Shown one piece after another: positions 1 to 8,712 of a stretch of 64,000 nucleotides of DNA (the first letter of the stretch is position 1; the number at the start of each line of letters is the position of its first letter). The notes beneath the pieces are model-generated. The model worked only from the letters and a program-made list of their open reading frames with translations. It was not told the DNA's origin and did not search any database. The position numbers and the translations under genes are program-made. The DNA is from an uncultured Pseudomonadota bacterium (GTDB taxonomy: Bacteria; Pseudomonadota; Alphaproteobacteria; Rs-D84): contig CADCGT010000003.1 in NCBI GenBank assembly GCA_902801125.1, positions 32,077 through 96,076 on the forward strand, given 5' to 3'.

Positions 1-83
1 AGAACCATATCCAATAAGTCTGTTTCCCATACTTTAAAAACCTGTATTTTTTGTGTTTAGTATTATACAGATTTTAATATAAC

Positions 84-111
84 TTGCAATATCAAAATCT
101 GGGATTAAAAT
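84..111 (+). promoter_or_regulatory. Putative sigma-70 promoter of tRNA-Arg
   Basis: TTGCAA (84-89) and TAAAAT (106-111) are separated by 16 bp and end about 10 bp before the mature tRNA 5' end at 122. The placement fits a vegetative promoter for a stable RNA. It was recognised by eye only. Confidence 0.5.
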
Positions 112-121
112 AAAAACGCGT

Positions 122-197
122 GTCCCCATAGTTCAATTGGATAGAACAAGTTCCTCCTAAGAATTAGATGCTGGTTCGATTCCGGCTGGGGATACCA
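122..197 (+). tRNA. tRNA-Arg (anticodon CCT)
   Basis: A cloverleaf can be drawn by hand. The acceptor stem GTCCCCA pairs with TGGGGAT (G1-U72 wobble), the anticodon stem-loop is AGTTC-CTCCTAA-GAATT with anticodon CCT, the T arm is GCTGG-TTCGATT-CCGGC, and the discriminator A is followed by an encoded CCA. It reads AGG codons, which are rare in the resident genes I inspected. The next gene starts only 17 bp downstream, so the two may be co-transcribed. Confidence 0.93.
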
Positions 198-214
198 AGT
201 TAAAAGGCCGAAAT

Positions 215-550
215 ATGAAGAATAAAAATCGTGCGATTGGTTTGGGAATTGTGGCGGGGTTGCTGCCGCACCTGTTTTGCTGTGTATTGCCGGTGGTGTT
301 GGGAATCCTGGGGATGATTGCCCCCGATTTTGCAGACCATAAAATCATTCCAGAATGGGCCGAAGGTTGGTTATTTGGCTTTTCAATTTTAATGTTGATA
401 CTGTCGTGGATTTTGTATTTTCATAATCACGATTGCGGGTGCGAACATTGCGATAAAACACACCACCACCGCACCCAGATGATAATTTTAATTATTATCA
501 CGATTATAACCATCGCGGCCATCGCCGCACATATGGTGATTGAACATTAG
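215..550 (+). CDS. Small membrane protein with Cys/His-rich loop
   Basis: 111 aa, starting at ATG 215 behind an AAGG ribosome-binding site, right after tRNA-Arg. I see an N-terminal hydrophobic segment containing HLFCCVLP, a second segment around residues 50-70, then a polar loop (about residues 71-90) with HNHDCGCEHC and KTHHHR, and a C-terminal hydrophobic helix rich in Ile. The Cys pair in the first membrane segment and the Cys/His loop are the kind of ligands seen in MerT/MerC-like or other metal-handling membrane proteins, but I cannot assign a family. Its stop codon TAG (548-550) is the first unit of a TTAGTGG-type repeat. Confidence 0.75.
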   Translation: MKNKNRAIGLGIVAGLLPHLFCCVLPVVLGILGMIAPDFADHKIIPEWAEGWLFGFSILMLILSWILYFHNHDCGCEHCDKTHHHRTQMIILIIITIITIAAIAAHMVIEH

Positions 551-564
551 TGGTTAGTGTTAGT
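546..564. repeat. TTAGTGG/TTAGTGT repeat, array 1
   Basis: Short run of TTAG-based units between convergent genes. The TAG of the first unit is the stop codon of the 215-550 gene. Similar runs occur at 5448-5490, 14244-14275, 14364-14390, 22005-22108, 36152-36190, 43882-43955 and 63026-63063. Confidence 0.7.
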
Positions 565-2144
565 CAGTCACGACCGGTATCGCCACCATTTCCGCCACCG
601 CTGTTTGAACTGGCAACACAAGATGTTCCATTCCATGTACCACCAACATCGGTACAGGCACTCTCTTTGGTGCACGCATCTAAATTATCATTACAACACA
701 TACTCCTACCCGATGCGCTTGACATACATGATGGTGTACTGCCACTGAAACACCAATGGGCGCCACTGATATCTGTACAAGCCTCTAAAGTAGTGCAACC
801 GGGCAAATTATCCAATGAACATTTGCCAAGATCGCAACTTGCATTATATGCACCGGCATTGTTTAATGTCGCACCAGATTCTTGACACCAATATCTGTAT
901 TCGGCATCGCCTTTATCAGGATTGGAAAGACCCGTACGATAAATTTTAAATTCGCCCCCAACATTGGCTGTATCAACAATCGGGTTACGTGCCCATCCGG
1001 CATAAAGGTGTATCACATCGGTTGATTTGATTTCGGTACATGACCATATTTGCCAACGTGAATTTGCATAATTTTCCAAGACATCATTTAATGGTATATA
1101 ATTCAAATCACCACTGCTGTTTTTCTTTAGTCCCAAACGCGCCCGTCCCCATGTATTGGTATTAGATGTGACCAGGTTGTTCGCAATCGTATTACGATAT
1201 CCCCAATACTGAATACACCCCGCCGGTAGGTCATTACCCAAAACATTGTGGTCACCCGGCTGACAATCGCTGCCACTGGGGCGGGTCGGATAATTCAGCA
1301 AATAAAATCCACGCAACGTCCAATTAGAATCGAAATTCGATGGCACATTAAGGCGATTTACTATGTTACCCCCAGAATCTTTATATGTTGCGTTGCCAGG
1401 GGTAAGATCCGTTGGATTTTTCCATTCATAATCATATGTTGGTCCATCAACGCAACCCGACGGCCATAAACCCGGACCTTCGGCCGCGGTATAACCCTGG
1501 GGGACACTTCCTGTATTTGCCCAACGCCATGTAAACGTTTCATACGTTTCCGGGCACCAATGGAATTTAACCTTGAACTTACGATAATATTGACATCCGC
1601 CTTTACCATTATTGCCAAGATCATTTGGAGAAGTTTCGCCACCCGAAAAATCTGACGGGACACCATTGGAATTAAACCCAGGCGTCAAAGAACCCCAATC
1701 AACATATGTTGCATAGTCAACTCTACCTTCTTCTTTATCAGATTCGGCCATTGCATTAGAGTCTACACATACACCATTCGTATTTTTTATTCCATTGCCG
1801 GCGCATGTATTTGTGGTGCGCAGGGTGACGGTCGAATCAAGACCTTTGGCATTAACCTGGCGACCGGTTAATTTCAAATCACCGGTGGAATCCATTAAAA
1901 CCGTACCATCCGGCAATGTAAATCCGGAAAACACTTCGTCACGATTATTGGCAATGTCCATAAATTTTTCCGCAATTGCCTCGCTGGTCACAACATTTTG
2001 CGTGGGACAACAACCCTCACCCTGGTGTTGAATACTGCAAAACGTGTCACAATTACCATTTGTATCGTAATACACGTGTAAATCGAACGCCATTGCCGAA
2101 ACAGGTCCCAACAGTAAAGGTAAAATAAAAATTCTTTGTTTCAT
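564..2144 (-). CDS. Exported Cys-rich protein, 526 aa
   Basis: Starts at ATG 2144, 7 bp after a GGAG ribosome-binding site; an upstream in-frame start at 2189 would disrupt the signal peptide. MKQRIFILPLLLGPVSAMA is a signal peptide. The mature part is rich in Asn, Gly, Trp and Cys. Near the C-terminus there are two tandem Cys modules of the pattern (L/N)xxCTxxxxCTDxxGxxW followed by further Cys, ending in a Gly/Asn tail. The upstream 1069-aa gene ends 19 bp earlier and carries the same modules, so the two are probably one operon and act in the same cell-surface or secreted assembly. No enzymatic domain is recognisable. Confidence 0.85.
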   Translation of the reverse strand: MKQRIFILPLLLGPVSAMAFDLHVYYDTNGNCDTFCSIQHQGEGCCPTQNVVTSEAIAEKFMDIANNRDEVFSGFTLPDGTVLMDSTGDLKLTGRQVNAKGLDSTVTLRTTNTCAGNGIKNTNGVCVDSNAMAESDKEEGRVDYATYVDWGSLTPGFNSNGVPSDFSGGETSPNDLGNNGKGGCQYYRKFKVKFHWCPETYETFTWRWANTGSVPQGYTAAEGPGLWPSGCVDGPTYDYEWKNPTDLTPGNATYKDSGGNIVNRLNVPSNFDSNWTLRGFYLLNYPTRPSGSDCQPGDHNVLGNDLPAGCIQYWGYRNTIANNLVTSNTNTWGRARLGLKKNSSGDLNYIPLNDVLENYANSRWQIWSCTEIKSTDVIHLYAGWARNPIVDTANVGGEFKIYRTGLSNPDKGDAEYRYWCQESGATLNNAGAYNASCDLGKCSLDNLPGCTTLEACTDISGAHWCFSGSTPSCMSSASGRSMCCNDNLDACTKESACTDVGGTWNGTSCVASSNSGGGNGGDTGRD

Positions 2145-2163
2145 TGTTATATCTCCGCAAAAA

Positions 2164-5100
2164 TTAGTTTTGACCGGCAGATGCACCATCCGCTGTATTT
2201 TCAGAAGTTAAATTGAGAACGCCATTATAATTTGCAAAATCTGCTGGATGATCGGGATCAACTATTTCCGGACAACTAGTACCAATCGACCTTATAGAAC
2301 ACACGCCGGTATTATTATTCCAACAATTTCCTACCTTTTCACACTTATCTTTTGTATCGCAATTATCCGTACTACCGAAACAACATGATGATCTTGCACT
2401 GGAATTAAATGCACATGTAGCAGTTGTTCCATTTGATGTGCAATAATCATAATTACTACCTAATCCTTTACAACTATCACCAGTGGTGCATCGTGATAGA
2501 TCATTCGCATTGCATACACATTGAGTTGCCTTCCGACAACTTGGCGATGTGGCGGTGGTACTGGCATAACACCATGTTCCGCCTACGTTTGATGCGGTGC
2601 ATGTTTCCTCACTGGTGCAATATGATAAATTACCAGCACTGCATTGCGTATTATCACCAGATGCCCTCCATTCAATATTGCAAGTTGCATTTCCAGTTAT
2701 ATTTCGAGAGTTTCCAACACTGACCGAGAATGAAGTACCAGTAGAGGTATATGTACATCTAAATCCGAGTGGTTCAAATCCAGAATAATTACATTTTGAA
2801 TTTACAGTCGAAACACTTGCAAATGGAAAACTAATGCTAGCTGTTGTCCCACTTTGTGATTGTGTCCATGTGATGTTATTTGTAACATTCGGCTTGTTAC
2901 AATCATAGGTTACAGTATAACTGTATGTACCCGGTGTTGGGGTGGGATCGTCACCGTCACCAGATGCGCCGCTGCAATCGGTCGTGCCGGTGGTTATGCC
3001 GCATACCCAACGCGACATATCGGACGGTGTCGGATCCACAACCGAATAACCGTTCACCGACATACATGTGACAATTGTCGAACGACATGCGTTGATGGCA
3101 ATGTTCGCACGAACATTATTCACAGTAAGTGTTTCTTCATCAAACGGATAATTGTTCTGGGACAGGCATGTCGTCACATCGGTAATACAACTTTCCGCGT
3201 GTTCCGCCAATATTTCGTCTTGTTTCGCCTTTATCTGGACCAACATCCGCGCAAGGTATTGCTTTACAACCTCGTTTTCGGCGTCGTATTTGCGCGACGA
3301 ACCGTTGCCGGTGTATGTGTAATCCTGGCATTTATTTAATACAGACATACACATGCCGTAATTGCGGTCTTTTTCATTATAGCCAATCTTGTTCTGAATA
3401 AATTCCGACATGCCCAAACCGCCGGATTTCGCGTTCGCCAACGATATGGTTTTATCGATATAATCCGATAAATTGCCGTTGCCAGTATCCAAACTGTAAC
3501 TGTTCCAGGCGTTTTTGCAATTCGGGCTTGTGATACCCGTTTGGCCATCGCCATAATTCCAAACGTTATACAGGTTCATGTCGCATACATTGCCATTCAA
3601 AACACCCGTTGCGTTTTCATTATCGCCAATGCCATTGACCGCGCGGCCCGGGTCGGAACCAATCACGATTTCGCCATTCACAATATAACGGCCGGACGGG
3701 TCAAGGCACTTTTCATAATCGGTGCCGCATACATATTCATCCTGCATACAGGAATCAAGCGCGTTTATGCATCCACGCATGTCGTATTCGTTTTTCGATT
3801 GTTCCACAAGCAGGCGCGCCTTTTGCAGAACGCTTTTCGCGTTGCGAACCGTCGCAACCATTTGGTCGTTGGAATCATTAAGGCTGCGTTCATAGGCGAT
3901 ACATTCTTTGTCGATTTCCAAATCGTATGCGTTCGTTATCAACGACGCGTCAACACCCGCCGCCGTGCAAGAACGCAAAACGTTCGTTTTGCAACGATTG
4001 GTCGCAGTATTAAATAACTGGGCCCCGCGTTGATTGTTTATGCCCGATGTGTTGCCCGTCAACCCACCCCAAAGCGCAGATAAATCGAAACCAGTGCTGT
4101 CGATTGTAAAGTCAAGCAGACCCGATAAATCAAACGACAAACCCGATGATGTGTTCGACGACGCGGTACCCGATTGAACCTCTATTATCATATCGCGAAC
4201 CTTGTCAAGGCTGGTCTTTAACTGACTGGTGTCTGTTGTTGTTTGCATTTTTAATTCGGCCTCGGTCTGGGTGAACAGGGTTTCAACCTCGCGCGCACTT
4301 AAACCAATGTATTGAATCTTTTGTGCAACCTCTTGCAATTCTTCGGTGGCGGATTTCAATGCGGCCTCGGCCTGGGCATAGTTGGTGATATTGGCACTGC
4401 AACTGCACCGGCCCTGGTTATCGTCCAAGACATTACAATAATTATCCATACACGCCGCATATTGCGCCTTGCAATAATCCGTCATTTCGGCAAGTTCGTC
4501 CATCGCGGACAAATCCGCCGCCGTCACCGATACATCCGCCGTCGTCGACAGGTTGTTCATGGTCGAAACACGTATCGTCGGCGCACGATTGCCACGGACA
4601 CTGGCGCGATTACGGTCGCTGTCAAACGGGTTATATTGTTTGGTGGGACTTTCAAGTGTCACAAGGTTATTTGTACCGGCAACATTCGATGAATTTAAAT
4701 GAACCGTTGGCGCCGAACTGGCGACGGTTATAACCGACGGACGCGCCGCCGCGCGTGATGTTGTCGCGCGCGAAGAATTTGCCGCCGTTGCCGTTCGGCC
4801 GGATGTCGTGGCGCGCGATGTTGTTGTGCGCGCAACCGTTCCGGCACCCGACGCGCCCGCGCGGGTCGTCGCCGCCGTTGTGCGCCCCGCACCGCCCGTT
4901 GCACGCGTTGCCGCCGCACGCGTCGCCGCAACATTTGATGTCGCACGCGTTGCCGCGGTTGATGTCGTCCGCGAAGTCGTTCCACGCGACGATACCGCAC
5001 GTGACGATGTCGTGCGCGCAGATGTCGCACCGGACGCGCCACGCGACGCCACCGCACGCGAAGAATTCGCCGCCGTCACACGATTTGACGCCGCACCTGC

Positions 5101-5373
5101 CGCCGTCGCCGGAACCGTGCGTCCAACCGTCGTCCGATTTGTATTCGAACGCGTCGATGTAGATGTGCGCGAATTTTGAACGGAGGAATTTATTGCGTCA
5201 TCATCGACATCTGAATCCGAATACAGTCCGTATTCATCCAATAAAATCGGGTTGCCGTTTTCATCGTAAACGACATCCGAATATTCAATTCCATCTTCAT
5301 AGAAAACCGGTGCAACTTCGCCAAACGCGGGCAACACAAGCAGTCCACCAATAAATATAGCAAGTCTTTTCAT
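2164..5373 (-). CDS. Large exported protein: disordered R/T/S/A region, coiled coil, Cys modules
   Basis: 1069 aa from ATG 5373 (AAGGA Shine-Dalgarno, signal peptide MKRLAIFIGGLLVLPAFG). Residues about 20-60 are acidic; about 65-220 are nearly only Arg, Thr, Ser, Ala and Gly, with recurring TTSRA/AATRA words and almost no Lys or aromatics. Around residue 285 a conserved-looking Cys cluster (CKAQYAACMDNYC ... GRCSCS) begins a helical, coiled-coil-like segment (about 300-385). Further scattered Cys pairs suggest disulphides. The last 200 residues hold Cys modules (SYCTSEETCTAS..GGTWC; SRCTTGDSC; DNCDTKDKCEKVG.CW) like those of the downstream 526-aa protein. Function unknown; a surface or secreted structural protein is my inference. 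Confidence 0.85.
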   Translation of the reverse strand: MKRLAIFIGGLLVLPAFGEVAPVFYEDGIEYSDVVYDENGNPILLDEYGLYSDSDVDDDAINSSVQNSRTSTSTRSNTNRTTVGRTVPATAAGAASNRVTAANSSRAVASRGASGATSARTTSSRAVSSRGTTSRTTSTAATRATSNVAATRAAATRATGGAGRTTAATTRAGASGAGTVARTTTSRATTSGRTATAANSSRATTSRAAARPSVITVASSAPTVHLNSSNVAGTNNLVTLESPTKQYNPFDSDRNRASVRGNRAPTIRVSTMNNLSTTADVSVTAADLSAMDELAEMTDYCKAQYAACMDNYCNVLDDNQGRCSCSANITNYAQAEAALKSATEELQEVAQKIQYIGLSAREVETLFTQTEAELKMQTTTDTSQLKTSLDKVRDMIIEVQSGTASSNTSSGLSFDLSGLLDFTIDSTGFDLSALWGGLTGNTSGINNQRGAQLFNTATNRCKTNVLRSCTAAGVDASLITNAYDLEIDKECIAYERSLNDSNDQMVATVRNAKSVLQKARLLVEQSKNEYDMRGCINALDSCMQDEYVCGTDYEKCLDPSGRYIVNGEIVIGSDPGRAVNGIGDNENATGVLNGNVCDMNLYNVWNYGDGQTGITSPNCKNAWNSYSLDTGNGNLSDYIDKTISLANAKSGGLGMSEFIQNKIGYNEKDRNYGMCMSVLNKCQDYTYTGNGSSRKYDAENEVVKQYLARMLVQIKAKQDEILAEHAESCITDVTTCLSQNNYPFDEETLTVNNVRANIAINACRSTIVTCMSVNGYSVVDPTPSDMSRWVCGITTGTTDCSGASGDGDDPTPTPGTYSYTVTYDCNKPNVTNNITWTQSQSGTTASISFPFASVSTVNSKCNYSGFEPLGFRCTYTSTGTSFSVSVGNSRNITGNATCNIEWRASGDNTQCSAGNLSYCTSEETCTASNVGGTWCYASTTATSPSCRKATQCVCNANDLSRCTTGDSCKGLGSNYDYCTSNGTTATCAFNSSARSSCCFGSTDNCDTKDKCEKVGNCWNNNTGVCSIRSIGTSCPEIVDPDHPADFANYNGVLNLTSENTADGASAGQN
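4725..5170. repeat. GC-rich low-complexity tract encoding the Arg/Thr/Ser/Ala region
   Basis: Within the 1069-aa gene the DNA is an irregular repeat of GCGCGCGATGTTGT-like words, clearly richer in GC than the surrounding sequence. It encodes the disordered TSR/ATR-rich segment and produces long spurious open frames in other frames and on the other strand. Such tracts are prone to length variation. Confidence 0.75.
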
Positions 5374-5447
5374 TGTAAATTTTTCCTTCCGTTCCGTATT
5401 ATTTTATCATTACACGCATAATCAACGCAAGTGAAAAAAATTATTAT

Positions 5448-5490
5448 TTAGTGGGTAGTGTTAGTGGTTAGTGGGTAGTGGGTAGTGTTG
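5448..5490. repeat. TTAGTGG-type repeat, array 2
   Basis: Six consecutive TAGTG units spaced 6-7 bp (TAGTGGG, TAGTGTT, TAGTGGT, TAGTGGG, TAGTGGG, TAGTGTT) in the 202-bp space between two divergent genes (5374-5575). The rest of that space is AT-rich and presumably holds both promoters; nothing else is recognisable. Confidence 0.85.
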
Positions 5491-5575
5491 GCACGGGAAA
5501 AAAATCTGGTGCAAATTCGGCTTGCCAAAAAATTATATGCGAATATAATAAATTATATCAACAATTTGGGGTGCG

Positions 5576-7159
5576 ATGATTTGGTCAAAATTTTCTTGGA
5601 TACTGTTGACGTTGCCGTTCGTGGGGTGCACAACCATCCCAACCAGTCTGCGTGACCGGCGACTTGCCAACTATAACCCAAAAATCGTCGCGGCCGATGC
5701 AGAATATGACCCAATGGCAACGCCAATCGCAATGCAATACAAAACCGAACTTTCGCGCGATAAAAATATAAGCGGCGCAAGCCTTATTGAAGACGGCCTT
5801 TCGGCGTTCGTTATTCGCGCCGCGTTCGCACGAATGGCAACCAAGACTATCGATGTTCAGACATATATTTACAGTAATGATTTTTCTTCGCGAATACTTA
5901 TTGGCGAATTGAAAAACGCCGCAGACCGCGGGGTCAAGGTGCGAATACTGATTGACGATTATGGAACAAATTCTGATATCGCAGATGTGATTTTATTAAA
6001 TCAACACCCGAATATAGAGGTTAAAATATTTAATGCCGTAAAGTATCGGGCCCGCATTTTGTACTATCCGCAAATTTTGATGGATTTTAATCGGCTGAAT
6101 TCCCGTATGCACAATAAACTTTTTATAGTGGACAATATTGCGCTGATTACCGGTGGCCGCAATGTAGGCAGTAATTATTTCATGCCGGAAACATCTGCGA
6201 ATTTTTCCGACACAGATGTTTTGTTCTTGGGCGATATAACACGCGGCGCCGCGGACAGTTTTAATCAATACTGGACACACCATTTGGCCGTGCCTGCATC
6301 CGTTATTCCAAAGGCCGCTTCACGCCACGCGATGCGAAAACTGGAACAAAAATTCAAGGAAATCGAACGCAACAGTGCGGATACTGTTCGCCGATACAAC
6401 AAAATTATATCACTTGGGGTATATGAATATAAAAATAAACTGTTCGATTTTTATTGGGGGCACGGACGATTTATCGCAGACCCACCCGGCAAGGTCGAAA
6501 TGCCAATGGCACGCAAAGAAAAATATATTGGCGAAATTATCGTGGCATTAAACAGACTTTGGCGCAAAACCAAAAAAAGCGTCTATGTGTCGGCGGCATA
6601 TTTTGTCCCCGGGCGTGGTGGTATGGAAATGATGATGGACGACGCGAAATCCGGCGTGAAAATTACCGTGGTCACGAATTCTTTGGCGTCCACCAATGCA
6701 CCGACGGCGTTCGGAAAATGGGAAAATTATCGCGATGAACTGATTGACGCCGGGGCCGAAGTATATGAATTTATGATGTCGGCGGAAAACCTGCGCGACC
6801 GGCGCATGGCACACGGACATAAAAAACCGCACTTTTCGGTAATGCACAGCAAGACGATTGTGTTCGATGATAAAATTTCTTGGATAGGCAGTTTTAACCT
6901 TGACCCGCGCAGCGCGTATTACAACACCGAAAATGTTGTAATCTTTGAAAACCCGGAATTTGCGGCACGCGTGCGCGATATGATTTTGCGCGACACACAA
7001 ACATCTTGGCGGGTGACGCGCAAAGGCGGCAAAACCACCTGGCACGGTATGCGACCCGGCGACACCGCACCACGAAAACACACCCACGACCCAGACACGA
7101 GTATATTTAGAAGAATTTTCAAAAAAATTACAAAAATTATTCCAGAAAAATTCGTCTAA
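5576..7159 (+). CDS. Phospholipase D / cardiolipin synthase-family lipoprotein
   Basis: 527 aa. Two HxKx4D catalytic motifs are visible: MHNKLFIVDN (about residue 178) followed by TGGRNVG, and MHSKTIVFDD (about residue 423) followed by GSFNLDPRS, which together make the bilobal PLD active site. The N-terminus MIWSKFSWILLTLPFVGC is a lipoprotein signal with lipobox FVGC, so the enzyme is probably lipid-anchored in the periplasm. Family members hydrolyse or transfer phosphatidyl groups, including lipoproteins of the YmdC/ClsC type; the exact reaction cannot be read from sequence. It stands alone, divergent from the large Cys-rich gene. Confidence 0.9.
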   Translation: MIWSKFSWILLTLPFVGCTTIPTSLRDRRLANYNPKIVAADAEYDPMATPIAMQYKTELSRDKNISGASLIEDGLSAFVIRAAFARMATKTIDVQTYIYSNDFSSRILIGELKNAADRGVKVRILIDDYGTNSDIADVILLNQHPNIEVKIFNAVKYRARILYYPQILMDFNRLNSRMHNKLFIVDNIALITGGRNVGSNYFMPETSANFSDTDVLFLGDITRGAADSFNQYWTHHLAVPASVIPKAASRHAMRKLEQKFKEIERNSADTVRRYNKIISLGVYEYKNKLFDFYWGHGRFIADPPGKVEMPMARKEKYIGEIIVALNRLWRKTKKSVYVSAAYFVPGRGGMEMMMDDAKSGVKITVVTNSLASTNAPTAFGKWENYRDELIDAGAEVYEFMMSAENLRDRRMAHGHKKPHFSVMHSKTIVFDDKISWIGSFNLDPRSAYYNTENVVIFENPEFAARVRDMILRDTQTSWRVTRKGGKTTWHGMRPGDTAPRKHTHDPDTSIFRRIFKKITKIIPEKFV

Positions 7160-7215
7160 TTTTAATGCATTAGGCGCGGCCCAAAAATTTTTTTCATTTT
7201 TTTGTATTTTTTCGC

Positions 7216-7245
7216 TTGACCCACGATTCGTTTTTATTCTATCAT
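7216..7245 (+). promoter_or_regulatory. Putative promoter of the 7420 gene
   Basis: TTGACC (7216-7221), an 18-bp spacer and TATCAT (7240-7245) lie in the 260-bp gap after the PLD gene. Transcription from here would give a leader of about 165 nt rich in A and C runs before the AAAGGAGGG ribosome-binding site at 7406-7414. No known riboswitch was recognised. Confidence 0.4.
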
Positions 7246-7419
7246 CCGTGTATAGACAAAGGGATTACAAACAAAACCCCCAGAAACCCAAGGAAAACGC
7301 GGATTTTTGGGAAAAACAAATAACAAAACAGAAATTTAATTCGGTAATTTGTAAATACACTGTGTAAATACAAAATCGCGTTGAATTTTTGAAAACCAAC
7401 GCCCGGAAAGGAGGGACAC

Positions 7420-7755
7420 ATGCCAAAAAACATCAAAGAAATTATGATTGCCCTGCACAAGGTTTTAAGCACAACCGTGTGGGTGAATGCCGACCGCCAG
7501 ATTGTATCGCTTAGCGATGAATTGCAAATCGGTCATAATAACGCGCCACGTTCTATCGAAGATTTGCCACGAACATCGTTGATTGGGGCATACGTGTCAT
7601 TGCAAATCCGGACAGATAACTTTGAAGTTGCGGCGGAAAGTTTAGATACAAAAGAATTGGCGTTGCGTGTAAAAGGAATGGTCTTTGCCGAAGCAAAGCG
7701 CATAATGGATGCCGAAAGCACCGAATCCACGGGCGGCATCGCAATGGCGGCATAG
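7420..7755 (+). CDS. Hypothetical protein, 111 aa
   Basis: A strong Shine-Dalgarno (AAAGGAGGG) sits just before ATG 7420. The protein is soluble, begins MPKNIKEIMIALHKVLSTTV, has no signal peptide or Cys, and ends in a small-residue tail (GGIAMAA). I do not recognise the family. A long leader and its own terminator (7807-7840) make it a monocistronic, probably well-expressed gene. Confidence 0.75.
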   Translation: MPKNIKEIMIALHKVLSTTVWVNADRQIVSLSDELQIGHNNAPRSIEDLPRTSLIGAYVSLQIRTDNFEVAAESLDTKELALRVKGMVFAEAKRIMDAESTESTGGIAMAA

Positions 7756-7806
7756 TTTTTACACAGCAAACAAACAAGTTTCCGGTTTCCGGAAAGGAAG
7801 GAGAGC

Positions 7807-7840
7807 ACGTCGGCAAGTAATTGCCGACGTTGTGTTTTTT
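7807..7840 (+). terminator. Rho-independent terminator
   Basis: Ten-bp perfect stem ACGTCGGCAA / TTGCCGACGT with a GTAA loop (7807-7830), followed by TGTGTTTTTT. It ends the 7420 gene and may also stop transcription from the convergent gene at 7874. Confidence 0.85.
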
Positions 7841-7873
7841 GTTAGATAAAATTTTCTATAACAAAAATAAAAA

Positions 7874-8386
7874 TTATGGCAAATTCCACAACAGGCAATT
7901 TTCATCTGTTTCTGCGGCACCGTCCAACCACCGAACACAGACTTTTTTGTTTTGTTTATTTAGTATGTTCAAATGCGTTTTACGAAAAGCTTCGTTTATA
8001 ACACCCGCAGAAATTAGGGCGTTGTTCATATCGCTGTCACTATATCCGAACATGTCTATCATACCCTTAATCGCAGATTGCGTAAAAAAAATCCCTTGGT
8101 AAAGAGCATTTCCCATCCAATCGTTTGTAAGGTACCAAGCTCCATCTGTGCCACCATATATAATGGGACGTTTTGCCACAACGCCATTTGTATTTGTATC
8201 TGTTATAACAGAATCCGGCATGGGCATGTTATATTGGCCACCCGATGTACCACTGGCGGATATTTTATCTTGTTTTGTTGCGACCGCGGTGTCAACATAG
8301 TCTTGGGTTGTTACGGTTTGTGTGTCTGCCAATGCGCCCGTTGATAAAATCGCGGCAACCGCACTGAATAATAATGTTTGTTTCAT
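7874..8386 (-). CDS. Exported surface-family protein with C-terminal CxxWLD/CLLW module
   Basis: 170 aa from ATG 8386 behind a GGGGAG site; the longer frame to 8449 would bury the signal peptide MKQTLLFSAVAAILSTGALA. The mature N-terminus carries TVTTQDYVDTAVATKQDKI, a YVD...KQD pattern typical of stalk or fibre repeats. The protein ends KVCVRWLDGAAETDENCLLW plus NLP. The same N- and C-terminal signatures occur in the 22306 gene; the C-terminal signature also in the 63784 partial gene and the N-terminal one in the 44078 gene. I infer an exported oligomeric surface protein whose two C-terminal Cys form a disulphide. Function unknown. Confidence 0.85.
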   Translation of the reverse strand: MKQTLLFSAVAAILSTGALADTQTVTTQDYVDTAVATKQDKISASGTSGGQYNMPMPDSVITDTNTNGVVAKRPIIYGGTDGAWYLTNDWMGNALYQGIFFTQSAIKGMIDMFGYSDSDMNNALISAGVINEAFRKTHLNILNKQNKKVCVRWLDGAAETDENCLLWNLP

Positions 8387-8447
8387 ATACTCCCCTTTTC
8401 TTTGTGTAATAAAACAACCGTCAATGGAAATGACGGTCGGGGTGTTC

Positions 8448-8671
8448 AAAAATCATATTTCCAACGATCCCGACGAATTTCGGCAATGCCTGTTGTATAT
8501 TTCGCCGGCACCCCGAACCGCATGCGGTCGGGGATAATTCTTTCGGTGCCAAAAAACGGAATTATCGCGGAATTACGATGTCCATCAGGCACCGGGAAAT
8601 ATGGACTTTTGAAGGTCCCGAAACGAATTCCCATTCGATTCAACTGTAATTTTATCAAAAATATGATTTTT
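8448..8671. repeat. 224-bp element bounded by 13-bp perfect inverted repeats
   Basis: AAAAATCATATTT (8448-8460) and its exact complement AAATATGATTTTT (8659-8671) bracket a palindrome-rich interior (GGCACC...GGTGCC, CCGCATGCGG). The interval between the plsX 3' end and the surface-protein gene is otherwise unexplained. A 70-codon minus-strand frame spans it (8446-8658) but lacks a convincing ribosome-binding site. It could be a MITE-like or Rickettsia-palindrome-like element; no target duplication is evident. Confidence 0.45.
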
Positions 8672-8712
8672 AATGCAAGCGTTTTTTATAAAAATACCAA
8701 ATACGACAATAA

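Noticed and set aside
2860..4692. Plus-strand frames of 120-160 codons opposite the Cys-rich gene
   Set aside because: Antisense frames without starts of quality; the minus-strand gene has signal peptide, Shine-Dalgarno and modules.
4728..5179. Arg-rich and Pro-rich overlapping frames on both strands of the low-complexity tract
   Set aside because: They arise from the repeated GCG/CGC words of the 1069-aa gene; only the minus-strand frame with signal peptide is continuous.
8446..8658. 70-codon minus-strand frame in the 224-bp element
   Set aside because: No good ribosome-binding site, no similarity and boundaries that coincide with the inverted repeats; kept only as part of the element.
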